Below the pieces are notes generated by a model. The model made no database searches and was not told where the DNA came from. It saw nothing but the letters and a program-made list of their open reading frames with translations. Of a stretch of 64,000 nucleotides of DNA, positions 8,721 to 17,293 are shown one piece after another. Source of the stretch: Cupriavidus pauculus (GTDB taxonomy: Bacteria; Pseudomonadota; Gammaproteobacteria; Burkholderiales; Burkholderiaceae); NCBI RefSeq assembly GCF_008693385.1, contig NZ_CP044067.1, positions 1 to 64,000 on the forward strand. The letters are read 5' to 3'. Position 1 is the first letter of the stretch. Each line of letters begins with the position of its first letter. The position numbers and the translations under genes were made by a program.

Positions 8721-9587
8721 ATGAGTTTCTCCGCGACCCTCGGAACCGCCCGGCGCGCCACGCGCGCCGTGGCCACCGACCGCGCGATGCTGATCGCGCT
8801 GTGCCTGCTGCTGTTGCTCGTGGTGGCGTCGGTCTGCGCCCCGTATATTGCGCAGCACGATCCCGCCTCGCTGTCGCCGCGCATGCGGCTCAAGCCGGCG
8901 TCGGCCGAATACTGGCTCGGCACCGACTCGCTCGGCCGCGACCTGCTGGCCCGCGTGCTCTATGGCGGGCGCCTGTCGATCATGCTGGCCGCGCTGGTCA
9001 GCGCGCTGTCGGTGGTCATCGGGCTCGTCATCGGCCTCGCGGCCGGCTTCGTGCGCCGGCTCGATGCACCGGTCATGCGCGTGATGGACGGCATCATGGC
9101 CGTGCCGGGCCTGCTGCTGGCCGTGGCGATGGTCGCGCTCGGCGGTGCCAATATCGTCACGATGGTGCTGGCGATCGCGATTCCGGAAATCCCCCGTATC
9201 GCGCGGCTGGTGCGCAGCGTGGTGCTGTCCGTGCGCGAGGCGCCGTACGTGGAAGCGTCGATCGGCGCGGGCACGCCGCCGCTGACCGTGCTGTGGCGCC
9301 ACATCATGCCCAGCACGATCAACCCGCTCGTGGTGCAGGCCACGTTCGTATGCGCGGCCGCGATTCTCACCGAAGCGGTGCTCGGCTTCCTCGGCCTGGG
9401 CTTTCCGCCCGAGATTCCGAGTCTCGGTACGATCATCGCCGAGGGCCGGCCGTACTTTCAGCGTGCGCCGTGGATCGTGCTGTATCCGGGCGTGTTCCTT
9501 GCATTGCTGATCCTGTCCGTCAACGTATTCGGCGACGCGCTGCGCGATCGCCTCGACCCGCGCCTGTCGCGCACCAGAAAGGGCTGA
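8721..9587 (+). CDS. ABC transporter permease, DppC/OppC type
   Basis: This 288-residue second permease shows the DppC-family opening, with one N-terminal span followed by LGTDSLGRDLLARVLYGGRLS. Its EAA loop is EAPYVEASIGAG. GGACGGAG lies upstream of the start. Its stop codon overlaps the ATG of the ATPase gene by one base, which indicates translational coupling. Confidence 0.92.
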   Translation: MSFSATLGTARRATRAVATDRAMLIALCLLLLLVVASVCAPYIAQHDPASLSPRMRLKPASAEYWLGTDSLGRDLLARVLYGGRLSIMLAALVSALSVVIGLVIGLAAGFVRRLDAPVMRVMDGIMAVPGLLLAVAMVALGGANIVTMVLAIAIPEIPRIARLVRSVVLSVREAPYVEASIGAGTPPLTVLWRHIMPSTINPLVVQATFVCAAAILTEAVLGFLGLGFPPEIPSLGTIIAEGRPYFQRAPWIVLYPGVFLALLILSVNVFGDALRDRLDPRLSRTRKG

Positions 9588-11311
9588 TGATGTCGCGACC
9601 CACCGAACAAGCTTCCCCGCCGGTCCTCGAAGTCCGCAACCTCACGGTGCGCCTGCCCGACGGCGGCGACCGCCGCCATGCGGTGCAGGATGTCTCGCTG
9701 ATCGTCCGCCCGCGCGAAACCGTCTGCATCGTCGGCGAATCGGGGTCCGGCAAGTCCGTGACGTCGAGCGCCGTCATGGGTTTGCTCCCGCGCGACGTGC
9801 TCAAGATCGAGTCCGGCCAGATCCTGCTGGCCGGGCAGGACATCACGCGGGCCACGCCGGCCGAGCTCCAGGTGCTGCGCGGCCATCGCATGGCGATGAT
9901 CTTCCAGGAGCCGATGACCGCGCTCAATCCGCTGATGCGCATCGGCGACCAGATCGCCGAGGTCTTTACGTTCCACGCGAAAGCGATGGACGCCGCCGCG
10001 CGCGACCGCCGCGTGCTCGCGCTGCTGGCGGACGTGCACCTGCCGCAGCCGGAGACGATTCGCCATGCGTATCCGCACCAGTTGTCCGGCGGTCAGCGCC
10101 AGCGCGTGATGATTGCCATGGCGCTCGCCATGGAGCCGGGTCTGATCATCGCCGACGAGCCGACCACGGCGCTCGACGTCACGTCGCAGGCGCAGGTGCT
10201 GCGGCTGCTCAAGGAACTGTCCGGCCATCACGACAACGGCGTGCTGTTCATCACGCACGACTTCGACGTGGTCGCCGAGATCGCCGATCGTGTCATCGTG
10301 ATGCAGTCGGGCCGCATCGTCGAGCAGGGCAGCGCCGACGAGGTACTGAACCGTCCGCAGCATCCGTATACGCAACGGTTGCTCGACGCGCGGCCGCGCG
10401 GCGACTTCCGCGCGCCGCCGCTGCCGGCGTCCGCGCCCACGTCGCTGGCCGTGCGCGATCTGACGATGCGCTTCGAGACGCGTTCGATGTTCCGCTCGCG
10501 CCGCCGCAGCGTGCTCGCGCTCGATGCGGTGTCGTTGTCGGTCCGCCGTGGCGAGACGCTCGGCATCGTCGGCGAGTCGGGGTCGGGCAAGAGCACGCTC
10601 GGCCGCTGTATCGCACGTTTCAATGTGCCGACGTCCGGGGAGATCGAACTCGATGGGCAGTCGCTGTCGTCGATGGACCGCGGCGCCTCGCGCGCGTGGC
10701 GCAAGCGCGTGCAGATGGTCTTTCAGGACCCGTTCCGCTCGTTCAATCCGCGCCTGACCATCGGCCGCACGCTGGCCGAGGGCCCGATGAACTTCGGCGC
10801 GAGCCATGCCGACGTGCAGGCCCGCATGCGCGAGATGCTGCAGCTGGTCAGCATGGATGCCGGCGCGCTGGACCGCTATCCGCACGAGTTCTCGGGCGGC
10901 CAGCGGCAGCGGCTGTCCATTGCGCGCGCGCTGATGATGGACCCGGAGATCCTGATCGCCGATGAAGCCGTCTCCGCGCTCGATGTCTCCGTGCAGGCGC
11001 AGATTCTCGACCTGCTGGAGTCCATTCGCGAGCGGCTCGGCGTGAGCATCGTCTTTATCACGCACGACCTGCGCGTCGCGGCGCGACTGTGCCATCGCAT
11101 CGTGGTGATGCAGCGCGGCCAGATCGTGGAGGCCGGCAGCGCGCAGGACGTGTTCCTGCGGCCGCGGAGCGCCTACACGCGCGACCTCGTCGCGGCCATT
11201 CCCGGGCAGCAGGGCGCTGGCGATGCGGGGCGCGATCCCGCCGCCGCGCCGGCGGGCCCGCAATCCCCCGCCGGCGGCTCGCCGGCTTTCATGGAGGCAC
11301 GTTTCGCATGA
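9587..11311 (+). CDS. ABC transporter ATPase with two fused nucleotide-binding domains (DppD-DppF fusion)
   Basis: This 574-residue cytoplasmic ATPase carries both DppD- and DppF-like halves in one chain. Domain 1 has Walker [13 protein letters not shown], signature [12 protein letters not shown] and Walker [13 protein letters not shown]. Domain 2 (about residue 285 onward) has Walker [13 protein letters not shown], signature [12 protein letters not shown] and [12 protein letters not shown], with Ala in place of Pro after the catalytic Glu. The start ATG overlaps the permease stop (TGATG), and the stop overlaps the next gene (ATGA). The fused form resembles GsiA/YliA-type importers. Confidence 0.92.
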   Translation: MMSRPTEQASPPVLEVRNLTVRLPDGGDRRHAVQDVSLIVRPRETVCIVGESGSGKSVTSSAVMGLLPRDVLKIESGQILLAGQDITRATPAELQVLRGHRMAMIFQEPMTALNPLMRIGDQIAEVFTFHAKAMDAAARDRRVLALLADVHLPQPETIRHAYPHQLSGGQRQRVMIAMALAMEPGLIIADEPTTALDVTSQAQVLRLLKELSGHHDNGVLFITHDFDVVAEIADRVIVMQSGRIVEQGSADEVLNRPQHPYTQRLLDARPRGDFRAPPLPASAPTSLAVRDLTMRFETRSMFRSRRRSVLALDAVSLSVRRGETLGIVGESGSGKSTLGRCIARFNVPTSGEIELDGQSLSSMDRGASRAWRKRVQMVFQDPFRSFNPRLTIGRTLAEGPMNFGASHADVQARMREMLQLVSMDAGALDRYPHEFSGGQRQRLSIARALMMDPEILIADEAVSALDVSVQAQILDLLESIRERLGVSIVFITHDLRVAARLCHRIVVMQRGQIVEAGSAQDVFLRPRSAYTRDLVAAIPGQQGAGDAGRDPAAAPAGPQSPAGGSPAFMEARFA

Positions 11312-12246
11312 CCCTCGCACCGACCCGTATCGCTTTCATCAGCCAGTCCGCGTCGCTCGACTATTTCGGGCCGCTGATGGCGGACGCGCTGCCGCACGCG
11401 GAAGTCTCCGTGTGGCCGGACCCGCGTTGCCTCGAGGCCGATATCGCCGTGTGCTGGATCCCGCCGCCTGGCATCTATGCGCGCATGCCGCGCCTGCGCC
11501 TGATCCATGGCATTGCCGCGGGCGTCGACAATATCCTCGAGGGGCAGGACACGCGCGGGCTGCCCGTCTGCCGCGTGGTCGAGCCCGGGCTCACGCAGGG
11601 CATGGTCGAGTACGTGCGCTGGTCGGTGCTGTATTTCCATCGCGACTTCGACCATATGGCGATGCAACAGCGCGAGCGCGTCTGGAAGCGGCTCCCGCTG
11701 CGGCCCGCCGCCGACTGCCGCGTGGGCGTGATGGGCCTGGGCGAACTCGGCGGCGTGGTGGCGCGCACGCTGCGCGACGATGGCTACGACGTGGGCGGCT
11801 GGTCGCGTTCGCCGCGCGAGATCGATGGCGTGGCCACCTGGCATGGCGACGAAGGTCTGCCGGCCTTCCTCGCACGCACCGACGTGCTGATCTGCCTGCT
11901 GCCGCTGACCGATGCCACGCGCGGCATTCTGGGCGCGCGCACGTTCGCGCAGCTGCCGCGCGGCGCGGCCATCGTTCATTGCGGCCGGGGCGAGCATCTG
12001 GCCGTCGATGCGCTGACCGACGCGCTGTCCACCGGGCATCTGCGCGGCGCCGTGCTCGACGTGTTTCCCGTGGAGCCTTTGCCCGAAGACAGTCCGCTAT
12101 GGCGCTGCCCCGGCGTCGTGGTCACGCCGCATATGGCGTCGATGGCCTCGTCGGCCGAGATCGTGAGGCAGGTCGCCGCGAACGTCGCGCGCCTGGGCAG
12201 CGGCGAGCCGTTACGCAATACCGTAGATCTCGCACGCGGGTACTGA
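11308..12246 (+). CDS. D-isomer 2-hydroxyacid dehydrogenase, GhrA-like
   Basis: This 312-residue NAD(P)-dependent oxidoreductase resembles glyoxylate/hydroxypyruvate reductase A. The nucleotide-binding glycine motif is VGVMGLGELGGVVA. The substrate-binding and catalytic Arg lies in IVHCGRGEHL, and the catalytic His in VTPHMAS. Its start overlaps the ATPase stop by four bases, so it belongs to the operon. It probably reduces a 2-oxoacid, or oxidises a 2-hydroxyacid, produced from the imported compound. Confidence 0.88.
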   Translation: MTLAPTRIAFISQSASLDYFGPLMADALPHAEVSVWPDPRCLEADIAVCWIPPPGIYARMPRLRLIHGIAAGVDNILEGQDTRGLPVCRVVEPGLTQGMVEYVRWSVLYFHRDFDHMAMQQRERVWKRLPLRPAADCRVGVMGLGELGGVVARTLRDDGYDVGGWSRSPREIDGVATWHGDEGLPAFLARTDVLICLLPLTDATRGILGARTFAQLPRGAAIVHCGRGEHLAVDALTDALSTGHLRGAVLDVFPVEPLPEDSPLWRCPGVVVTPHMASMASSAEIVRQVAANVARLGSGEPLRNTVDLARGY

Positions 12247-12301
12247 CGCCCCGCGCCATTCCCCGATGACCGAATGCAGTCTCCCTGATTCCGGAGTTTC
12301 G

Positions 12302-13288
12302 ATGCACCCCGAAGATCCCGCTTTCACCCTGCCCACGGGCGCGCCCGCGCCCGTGGACCCCCAGATTCGTGCGTTTCTGAGCAAGATGGCGGCCGATGCC
12401 GCGAGGTATCCGCGCCGCGATACCGTATCGATCGCCGAAGGCCGCCGCATTGGCGAGGCGGTGCGTGCGCCATGGGCGCAGGGCGGCCCCGAGATGGCCG
12501 AGACGACGGAGCAGTATGTGCCGACGCGTCATGGCCCGGTGCGCGTGCGCATCTACACGCCGCGCGAGCGCGTCATGCCGGGCGCGTTCGTCTATATCCA
12601 TGGCGGCGGCTTCGTGCTGTTCAGCATCGATACGCATGACCGCGTCATGCGCGAGTATGCGGCGCGCGCGGGCATCGTCGTCATCGGCATCGACTACACG
12701 CGCGCGCCGGAGGCCAAGTTTCCGCAACCGCTCGAGGAATGCGTCGATGTCGTGCGCTGGGTCCATGCCGAGGCCGCGACGCTCGGCATCGATCCGAAGC
12801 AGCTGTTCGTCGGTGGCGACTCGGCCGGCGGCAACCTGTCGATGGGCACATGCCTGACGCTGCGCGACGAAGGGGAGGCCGGGCTGCTGCGCGGTGCCGT
12901 GCTGAACTACGGCTCCTACAGCAACAACCTGTTCCGCAACTCCGTGGTGCGGTATGGCGCCGGAGATTACGGCCTGTCGCTCCATATGATGATCTGGTTC
13001 CGTGGCCTTCATATCGGCAAGGGGCAGGACTTCTACGACCGCCGCTACAACATCCTCGGCGATTCGCTGGAGAATCTGCCGCCGCTGTTCATGGTCATCA
13101 CCGAGTGCGATCCGCTGTACGACGACAACGTCGAACTGGAGCGCCGGCTGCGCGCGATCGGCGCCGACGTCGAATCGAAGATCTACCCGGGCACCGTGCA
13201 CAGCTTTCTGGAGGCGGTGTCCATCGCCGACGTGGCCGGCGAGGCCTTCGACGATACCGCGCGCTGGCTGCAGCGCAAGGCCGGCTGA
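12302..13288 (+). CDS. HSL-family alpha/beta hydrolase (esterase)
   Basis: This 328-residue carboxylesterase-like enzyme belongs to the hormone-sensitive-lipase family. The oxyanion motif HGGGF is at 100-104. The nucleophile motif GGDSAGGN carries Ser174, and the Asp (ITECDPLYDDN) and His (TVHSFLE) complete the triad. ATG 12302 is preferred over an in-frame ATG at 12266 because GGAG lies five bases upstream. The intact triad contrasts with the serine-less homologue at 31803. Confidence 0.88.
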   Translation: MHPEDPAFTLPTGAPAPVDPQIRAFLSKMAADAARYPRRDTVSIAEGRRIGEAVRAPWAQGGPEMAETTEQYVPTRHGPVRVRIYTPRERVMPGAFVYIHGGGFVLFSIDTHDRVMREYAARAGIVVIGIDYTRAPEAKFPQPLEECVDVVRWVHAEAATLGIDPKQLFVGGDSAGGNLSMGTCLTLRDEGEAGLLRGAVLNYGSYSNNLFRNSVVRYGAGDYGLSLHMMIWFRGLHIGKGQDFYDRRYNILGDSLENLPPLFMVITECDPLYDDNVELERRLRAIGADVESKIYPGTVHSFLEAVSIADVAGEAFDDTARWLQRKAG

Positions 13289-13298
13289 GGAGGCCGCC

Positions 13299-13973
13299 AT
13301 GTACACACCTTCCGCATACGCCGAGCACGATGCCGATGCGCTGCACGCGTTCATGCGCGCGCACAGCTTTGCATCGCTCATCACGTTCGGCGGGGCGCGC
13401 GTCAACGTCACGCACCTGCCGTTCCTGCTGGATACGTCGCGCGAGCCCGTGCTCTATACCCATATGGCCCGCGCCAATGCGCAGCTGGCGGACCTGCGCG
13501 CGGGGGCGGAGGCGCTGGTCGTGTTCCAGGGGCCGCATGCGTTCGTGTCGCCCAGCTGGTACGAGAACCGCCACACATTCCCGACGTGGAATTACACTGC
13601 GGTGCATGCGCGCGGCGCGCCGACGGTGCTGGACGACGCGGAACAGGTGCTCGATCTGCTCGAACGGACCGTTGCGCGATACGATATGCCGTTGCGGCCG
13701 CCGAGCGGCGCATGGACGCTGGAGGGCATGCCCGCCGAGACCACGCGCCAGCGCATGGGCGCGATTGCGGGCGTGCGGATACCCATCGCCGCGCTGGAAG
13801 GCAAGATGAAGCTCAACCAGGACAAATCGGTGGCCGATCGCATGGGCGTGATCGGCGCGCTGGAGGCCCTGGGCGAGCCGCAGGGACTGGCGGTGGCCGC
13901 GCTGATGCGCGACCATGCCGACATGCAGGGGGCCATACCGCCTGTCATGACGCAGGTAATGACCAAAGAGTGA
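13299..13973 (+). CDS. PaiB-like FMN-binding protein
   Basis: This 224-residue protein belongs to the PaiB / FMN-binding split-barrel family, called FMN-binding negative transcriptional regulators. Visible family features are YTPSAYAEHD at the start, THLPFLLD, YTHMARANAQ, the SPSWYENRHTFPTWNYTAVHARG core and the KMKLNQDKS motif near residue 170. A strong GAGGAGG precedes the start. The family name implies regulation, but in this catabolic operon a flavin-dependent enzymatic role is equally possible. Confidence 0.85.
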   Translation: MYTPSAYAEHDADALHAFMRAHSFASLITFGGARVNVTHLPFLLDTSREPVLYTHMARANAQLADLRAGAEALVVFQGPHAFVSPSWYENRHTFPTWNYTAVHARGAPTVLDDAEQVLDLLERTVARYDMPLRPPSGAWTLEGMPAETTRQRMGAIAGVRIPIAALEGKMKLNQDKSVADRMGVIGALEALGEPQGLAVAALMRDHADMQGAIPPVMTQVMTKE

Positions 13974-13996
13974 CCGAAATCCCCAAGGAGCCGACG

Positions 13997-14797
13997 TTGA
14001 ACCTCGATGATGTAATTGCCACGGTGACCACCGCGCCACCCGCGGAATCCGATGCGTTTTCCGACCCGCTGGCGGGCCTGAACGAGCCGCAGACCGAAGC
14101 GACGGTCCGCCGCGACCTCGCGCTGCTGTACCAGCTGATCGCGCATTTCCGCATGACCGACCTGATCGACACGCATATCAGCGCGCGCGTGCCGGGCAGC
14201 GAGGACCACTTTCTGATCAACCGCTACGGCGTGCTGTTCCACGAGATGCGGCCCGAGACGCTGGTCAAGATCGATACGGAAGGGCGTGCCGTCGAGAACG
14301 GCGATTCTGCCCTGCAGCGCGTCAATGCGGCGGGCTTCACGATCCATTCGGCCGTGCATATGGCCCGCCACGATCTGGCCTGCGTGATCCACACCCATAC
14401 GGCCGACGGTATCGCGGTGTCGGCGCAGCGCAAGGGCCTGCTGCCGCTCTCGCAGCACTCGCTGCGGTTCTACAACCGCCTGGCGTACCACGAGTACGAG
14501 GGCATCGCGCTCGACCTCGAGGAGCGCGAGCGGCTCGTGGCCGACCTCGGCAACCACAAGGCGATGATCCTGCGCAACCATGGGTTGCTGGCCGCGGGCA
14601 ATACCATCCAGGAAGCGTTCGTCAATATCTATTACCTGGAGCGGGCGTGCCAGGCGCAGATCAAGGCGACGTCGGGTGGCGCGGAGCTCGTGTATCCGTC
14701 CCCGGAAGTGTGCGAGCGGACCGCGCGCCAGTACGAGCGTCCGACCGCGCCCGAGTATTGCCAGCGCGTGTGGAACGCCGCTGTCCGGTTGCTTTAA
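13997..14797 (+). CDS. Class II aldolase/adducin-family protein
   Basis: This protein of about 266 residues belongs to the zinc-dependent class II aldolase/adducin fold. Zinc ligands are visible in CVIHTHTADGIAVSA, and RNHGLLAAGNTIQEAF is the typical C-terminal motif. TTG 13997 is chosen because AAGGAG lies six bases upstream. A GTG at 13970 overlapping the previous stop would add nine residues and is a real alternative. It is the last gene of the operon. The sequence does not decide between retro-aldol cleavage and decarboxylation or dehydration. Confidence 0.85.
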   Translation: MNLDDVIATVTTAPPAESDAFSDPLAGLNEPQTEATVRRDLALLYQLIAHFRMTDLIDTHISARVPGSEDHFLINRYGVLFHEMRPETLVKIDTEGRAVENGDSALQRVNAAGFTIHSAVHMARHDLACVIHTHTADGIAVSAQRKGLLPLSQHSLRFYNRLAYHEYEGIALDLEERERLVADLGNHKAMILRNHGLLAAGNTIQEAFVNIYYLERACQAQIKATSGGAELVYPSPEVCERTARQYERPTAPEYCQRVWNAAVRLL

Positions 14798-14841
14798 GTC
14801 CGGCTGCTGCAAGCCCGGCTGCGAGCGTTGGGGCCGCCGGG

Positions 14842-15618
14842 TCAGGACAGGCCCGGCTTGCCGCTGAGCGCCTTCGTGCCGCTCATCAGCAGCGGTGCGA
14901 AACGGCGCGCGAAATCGTCGATGCTCCAGTCCGCGAGCGAGCCCGAGATATCGATCGCCGCGATGGGGCGCGCCTCGTGGTCGACGATCGCGCAGGCGAG
15001 GCTGATCTCCCCGAGCATGCTTTCCTCGAGCGCCACCGCATAGCCGTCCACCCGGCATTGGCGCACGCGCGCGCGAATCTCGTCGTGATCCGTGATGGTC
15101 TTGTTCGTCAGCGGGCGGGAGTCCGTCCGCGCGAGGATGTCGTCCACCTGCTCGTCGCGCATATGCGACATCACCGCACGGCCGCTCGCGGTGTGGATCG
15201 TGGCCAGCCGCCGGCCGATCAGCGTGCTGGTGAAGGTCTGCCGCTTGGTCTGGCGGCGCAGCGCGAAGATGATCGTCAGATCGTCGAACAGGCTCAATTC
15301 CACGCGCTCGCCAGACTCCTTCTGCAGATCGACGATCAGCGGCGTGGCGCGCTCCAGCAGCGGCACGCTGCGCAGATAGTCAAAGGTCCGCTCGAGAATC
15401 TTCTTGCCGGGCAGGAACGCCTTGCCATTGGCGCCGCGCTCCAGGTAGCCGAGCGCAACGAGCGTATGCGCCATGCGCTGGACGGCGCTGCGGTCCATGT
15501 CGCAAACCGTCGCGAGCTCGTTGAGCGTGAGCGGGCCGGGATGATCGGCAAACGCCTCCAGCAGGCTCATGCCCTTGGCGAGGGACTGGACGAATAGCGT
15601 ATTGGTGCGCTCGCTCAT
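14842..15618 (-). CDS. IclR-family transcriptional regulator
   Basis: This 258-residue regulator has an N-terminal winged helix-turn-helix (LTLNELATVCDMDRSAVQRMAHTLVALGYLERG, about 30-62). The C-terminal IclR effector domain includes RAVMSHMRDEQVDDI and a final ISLACAIVDHEARPIAAIDISG segment. It is convergent with the amidase-to-aldolase operon. A palindrome just ahead of its start shares CAATACC with the amidase promoter, so it is the likely pathway regulator and probably autoregulates (inference). Confidence 0.9.
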   Translation of the reverse strand: MSERTNTLFVQSLAKGMSLLEAFADHPGPLTLNELATVCDMDRSAVQRMAHTLVALGYLERGANGKAFLPGKKILERTFDYLRSVPLLERATPLIVDLQKESGERVELSLFDDLTIIFALRRQTKRQTFTSTLIGRRLATIHTASGRAVMSHMRDEQVDDILARTDSRPLTNKTITDHDEIRARVRQCRVDGYAVALEESMLGEISLACAIVDHEARPIAAIDISGSLADWSIDDFARRFAPLLMSGTKALSGKPGLS

Positions 15619-15623
15619 GATGT

Positions 15624-15663
15624 GGTATTGAATATCGAATGCTCGGTATCTTATATCAATACC
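15624..15663. promoter_or_regulatory. Palindromic operator upstream of the IclR gene
   Basis: GGTATTGAATAT (15624-15635) and ATATCAATACC (15653-15663) form an inverted repeat with one extra base in the left arm. It lies in the 57-bp AT-rich gap between the IclR start and the end of the GabR-like gene. Confidence 0.55.
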
Positions 15664-15675
15664 GGGATGCCATCC

Positions 15676-17196
15676 CTACGCGTGCAGGCATTGCAGCAGA
15701 ACCTCGAACGCCGGGGCAATCGCTTCCTCGGGCACGCAGGCATAACCGAGCAGCAGCCCGCGCGCGGCCGAAGGCGACATGTAATAGCGCGAGAGCGGCC
15801 GCACCATGATGCCGCGTGCCCGCGCCCGCGCCGCCACGGCGACGTCATCACAGCCATCGGGAAGCCGCAATACCAGATGCAGCCCGGCGTTGCTCGCATG
15901 TTCGTGCAGCGCGCCGGGGCCCAGGTACCGTTCGATCAATCCCGCAAGCATCGCGCGCCGTCGCGCATAGAGCGGCCGCATGCGGCGGATATGCGCGGCA
16001 TAGTCGCCCGCCTGCATGAACTCGGCCACGGTGGCCTGCGTCATCAGGTGCCCCGCGCGATAGAGCTCGGCATGGGCGGTCTGGAACGCGGCCGCGATCG
16101 GCGCCGGCAACACCATGTACCCCATGCGCAGCCCGGGATAGAGCGTCTTGCTGAACGTACCGATATAGACCACGGGGGCGTCGGATTCCAATCCCTGCAG
16201 CGACGGGATGGGCTGGCCGGAGAATCGGAATTCGCTGTCATAGTCGTCCTCGACGATCCAGCTGCCCTGGCGGCGCGCGAGCTCCAGCAGCTCGCGGCGG
16301 CGGCGCAGGCTCAGCACCGCGCCCAGCGGGTACTGGTGCGACGGGGTCACGAAGATAAAGCGCGGTGCCGGCCGGTGCCAGCCGAAACGCGCGTCGCCGG
16401 TGGGCGGCAGCGTCATGCCTTCCGCATCCACGGGCATCGGCACCATATTGATATCGCTGACTTCCAGCACGCCGCGTATGCCCCAGTAGCCCGGTTCTTC
16501 GACCCATGCCGTTTCCCCGGGCGTGCCAAGCATGCGCACGACGAGGTCGATCGCCTGATGGATGCCTTCGGTGATCAGGACCTGCGAGGCATCGCAGCGC
16601 ACGGAGCGCGCCACGCGAAGATGCGCGGCCACGGCCTCGCGCAAGGCGGGCAGGCCGCCGCCGTGGCTGTAGCTGAGCCATTCGGGATGGGGCTGGCGCC
16701 ACAGGCGCGCGGCGATCTGCGCGTAGCGCCGGTGCGGAAAGCGGGCGAGGTCGGGCACGCCGGGCATGAAGGCGCCCCATTGCGTGGCGGAGGCCGAGGC
16801 ATTGGCGATCAGCCGCTGGCCGCGCGGCGACAGGCCCTGCATGGGCGCCGCGCCATGGGTTCCGCGCAGTGCCGCGGCGGGCGTGCTGGCGACGGCCGAC
16901 GCGTTGAGAAACCGCTCGGGCGCGGTATCGGCCACGAACGTGCCGCTGCCCGTGCGCGCGGTGAGGTAGCCCTCGGCGAGCAATTGCTCGTACGCGAACA
17001 TCACCGTATTGCGCGACAGGCCCAGTTCCGCGGCCAGGTCGCGCTGCGGCGGCATGCGCATGGCGGGCGCGAGGCTGCCATCCTGGATCGCGCCGCGCAC
17101 GCAGGCGTACAGCGCGCGATTGAGCGGCCGCGCGAGCGACGCCACGCCATCGGGCCCCATGCGCTGCAATAGCAGATCGGCGCAGATCGATTTCAA
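15676..17196 (-). CDS. gabR: GabR/MocR-type regulator (GntR winged helix fused to aminotransferase domain)
   Basis: This PLP-dependent regulator of about 506 residues is divergent from gabT. The N-terminal GntR-type helix-turn-helix contains MRMPPQRDLAAELGLSRNTV and AEGYLTARTGSGTFVA. The class I aminotransferase-like effector domain carries the PLP lysine in YIGTFSKTLYPG and IVEDDYDSEFR. The divergent neighbour and the fold match GabR, which senses GABA with PLP and activates gabT. I place the start at TTG 17194-17196 because the resulting N-terminus carries the usual pre-helix segment. ATG at 17160 is an alternative, and the longer open frame runs into gabT. Confidence 0.85.
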   Translation of the reverse strand: MKSICADLLLQRMGPDGVASLARPLNRALYACVRGAIQDGSLAPAMRMPPQRDLAAELGLSRNTVMFAYEQLLAEGYLTARTGSGTFVADTAPERFLNASAVASTPAAALRGTHGAAPMQGLSPRGQRLIANASASATQWGAFMPGVPDLARFPHRRYAQIAARLWRQPHPEWLSYSHGGGLPALREAVAAHLRVARSVRCDASQVLITEGIHQAIDLVVRMLGTPGETAWVEEPGYWGIRGVLEVSDINMVPMPVDAEGMTLPPTGDARFGWHRPAPRFIFVTPSHQYPLGAVLSLRRRRELLELARRQGSWIVEDDYDSEFRFSGQPIPSLQGLESDAPVVYIGTFSKTLYPGLRMGYMVLPAPIAAAFQTAHAELYRAGHLMTQATVAEFMQAGDYAAHIRRMRPLYARRRAMLAGLIERYLGPGALHEHASNAGLHLVLRLPDGCDDVAVAARARARGIMVRPLSRYYMSPSAARGLLLGYACVPEEAIAPAFEVLLQCLHA

Positions 17197-17293
17197 ATTG
17201 GCACCAAACGATTTGTCAAAGCGGTGCTGGATTGTAGGGCCAAATCGGACTGAAATGGCATCCGTTCCTCCAACGCCTTTGGCCACTCTGACC

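Noticed and set aside
8120..9586. Upstream extension of the ABC ATPase frame through both permease genes
   Set aside because: The permeases are intact in other frames and the ATG at 9587 overlaps the permease stop as expected for coupled genes.
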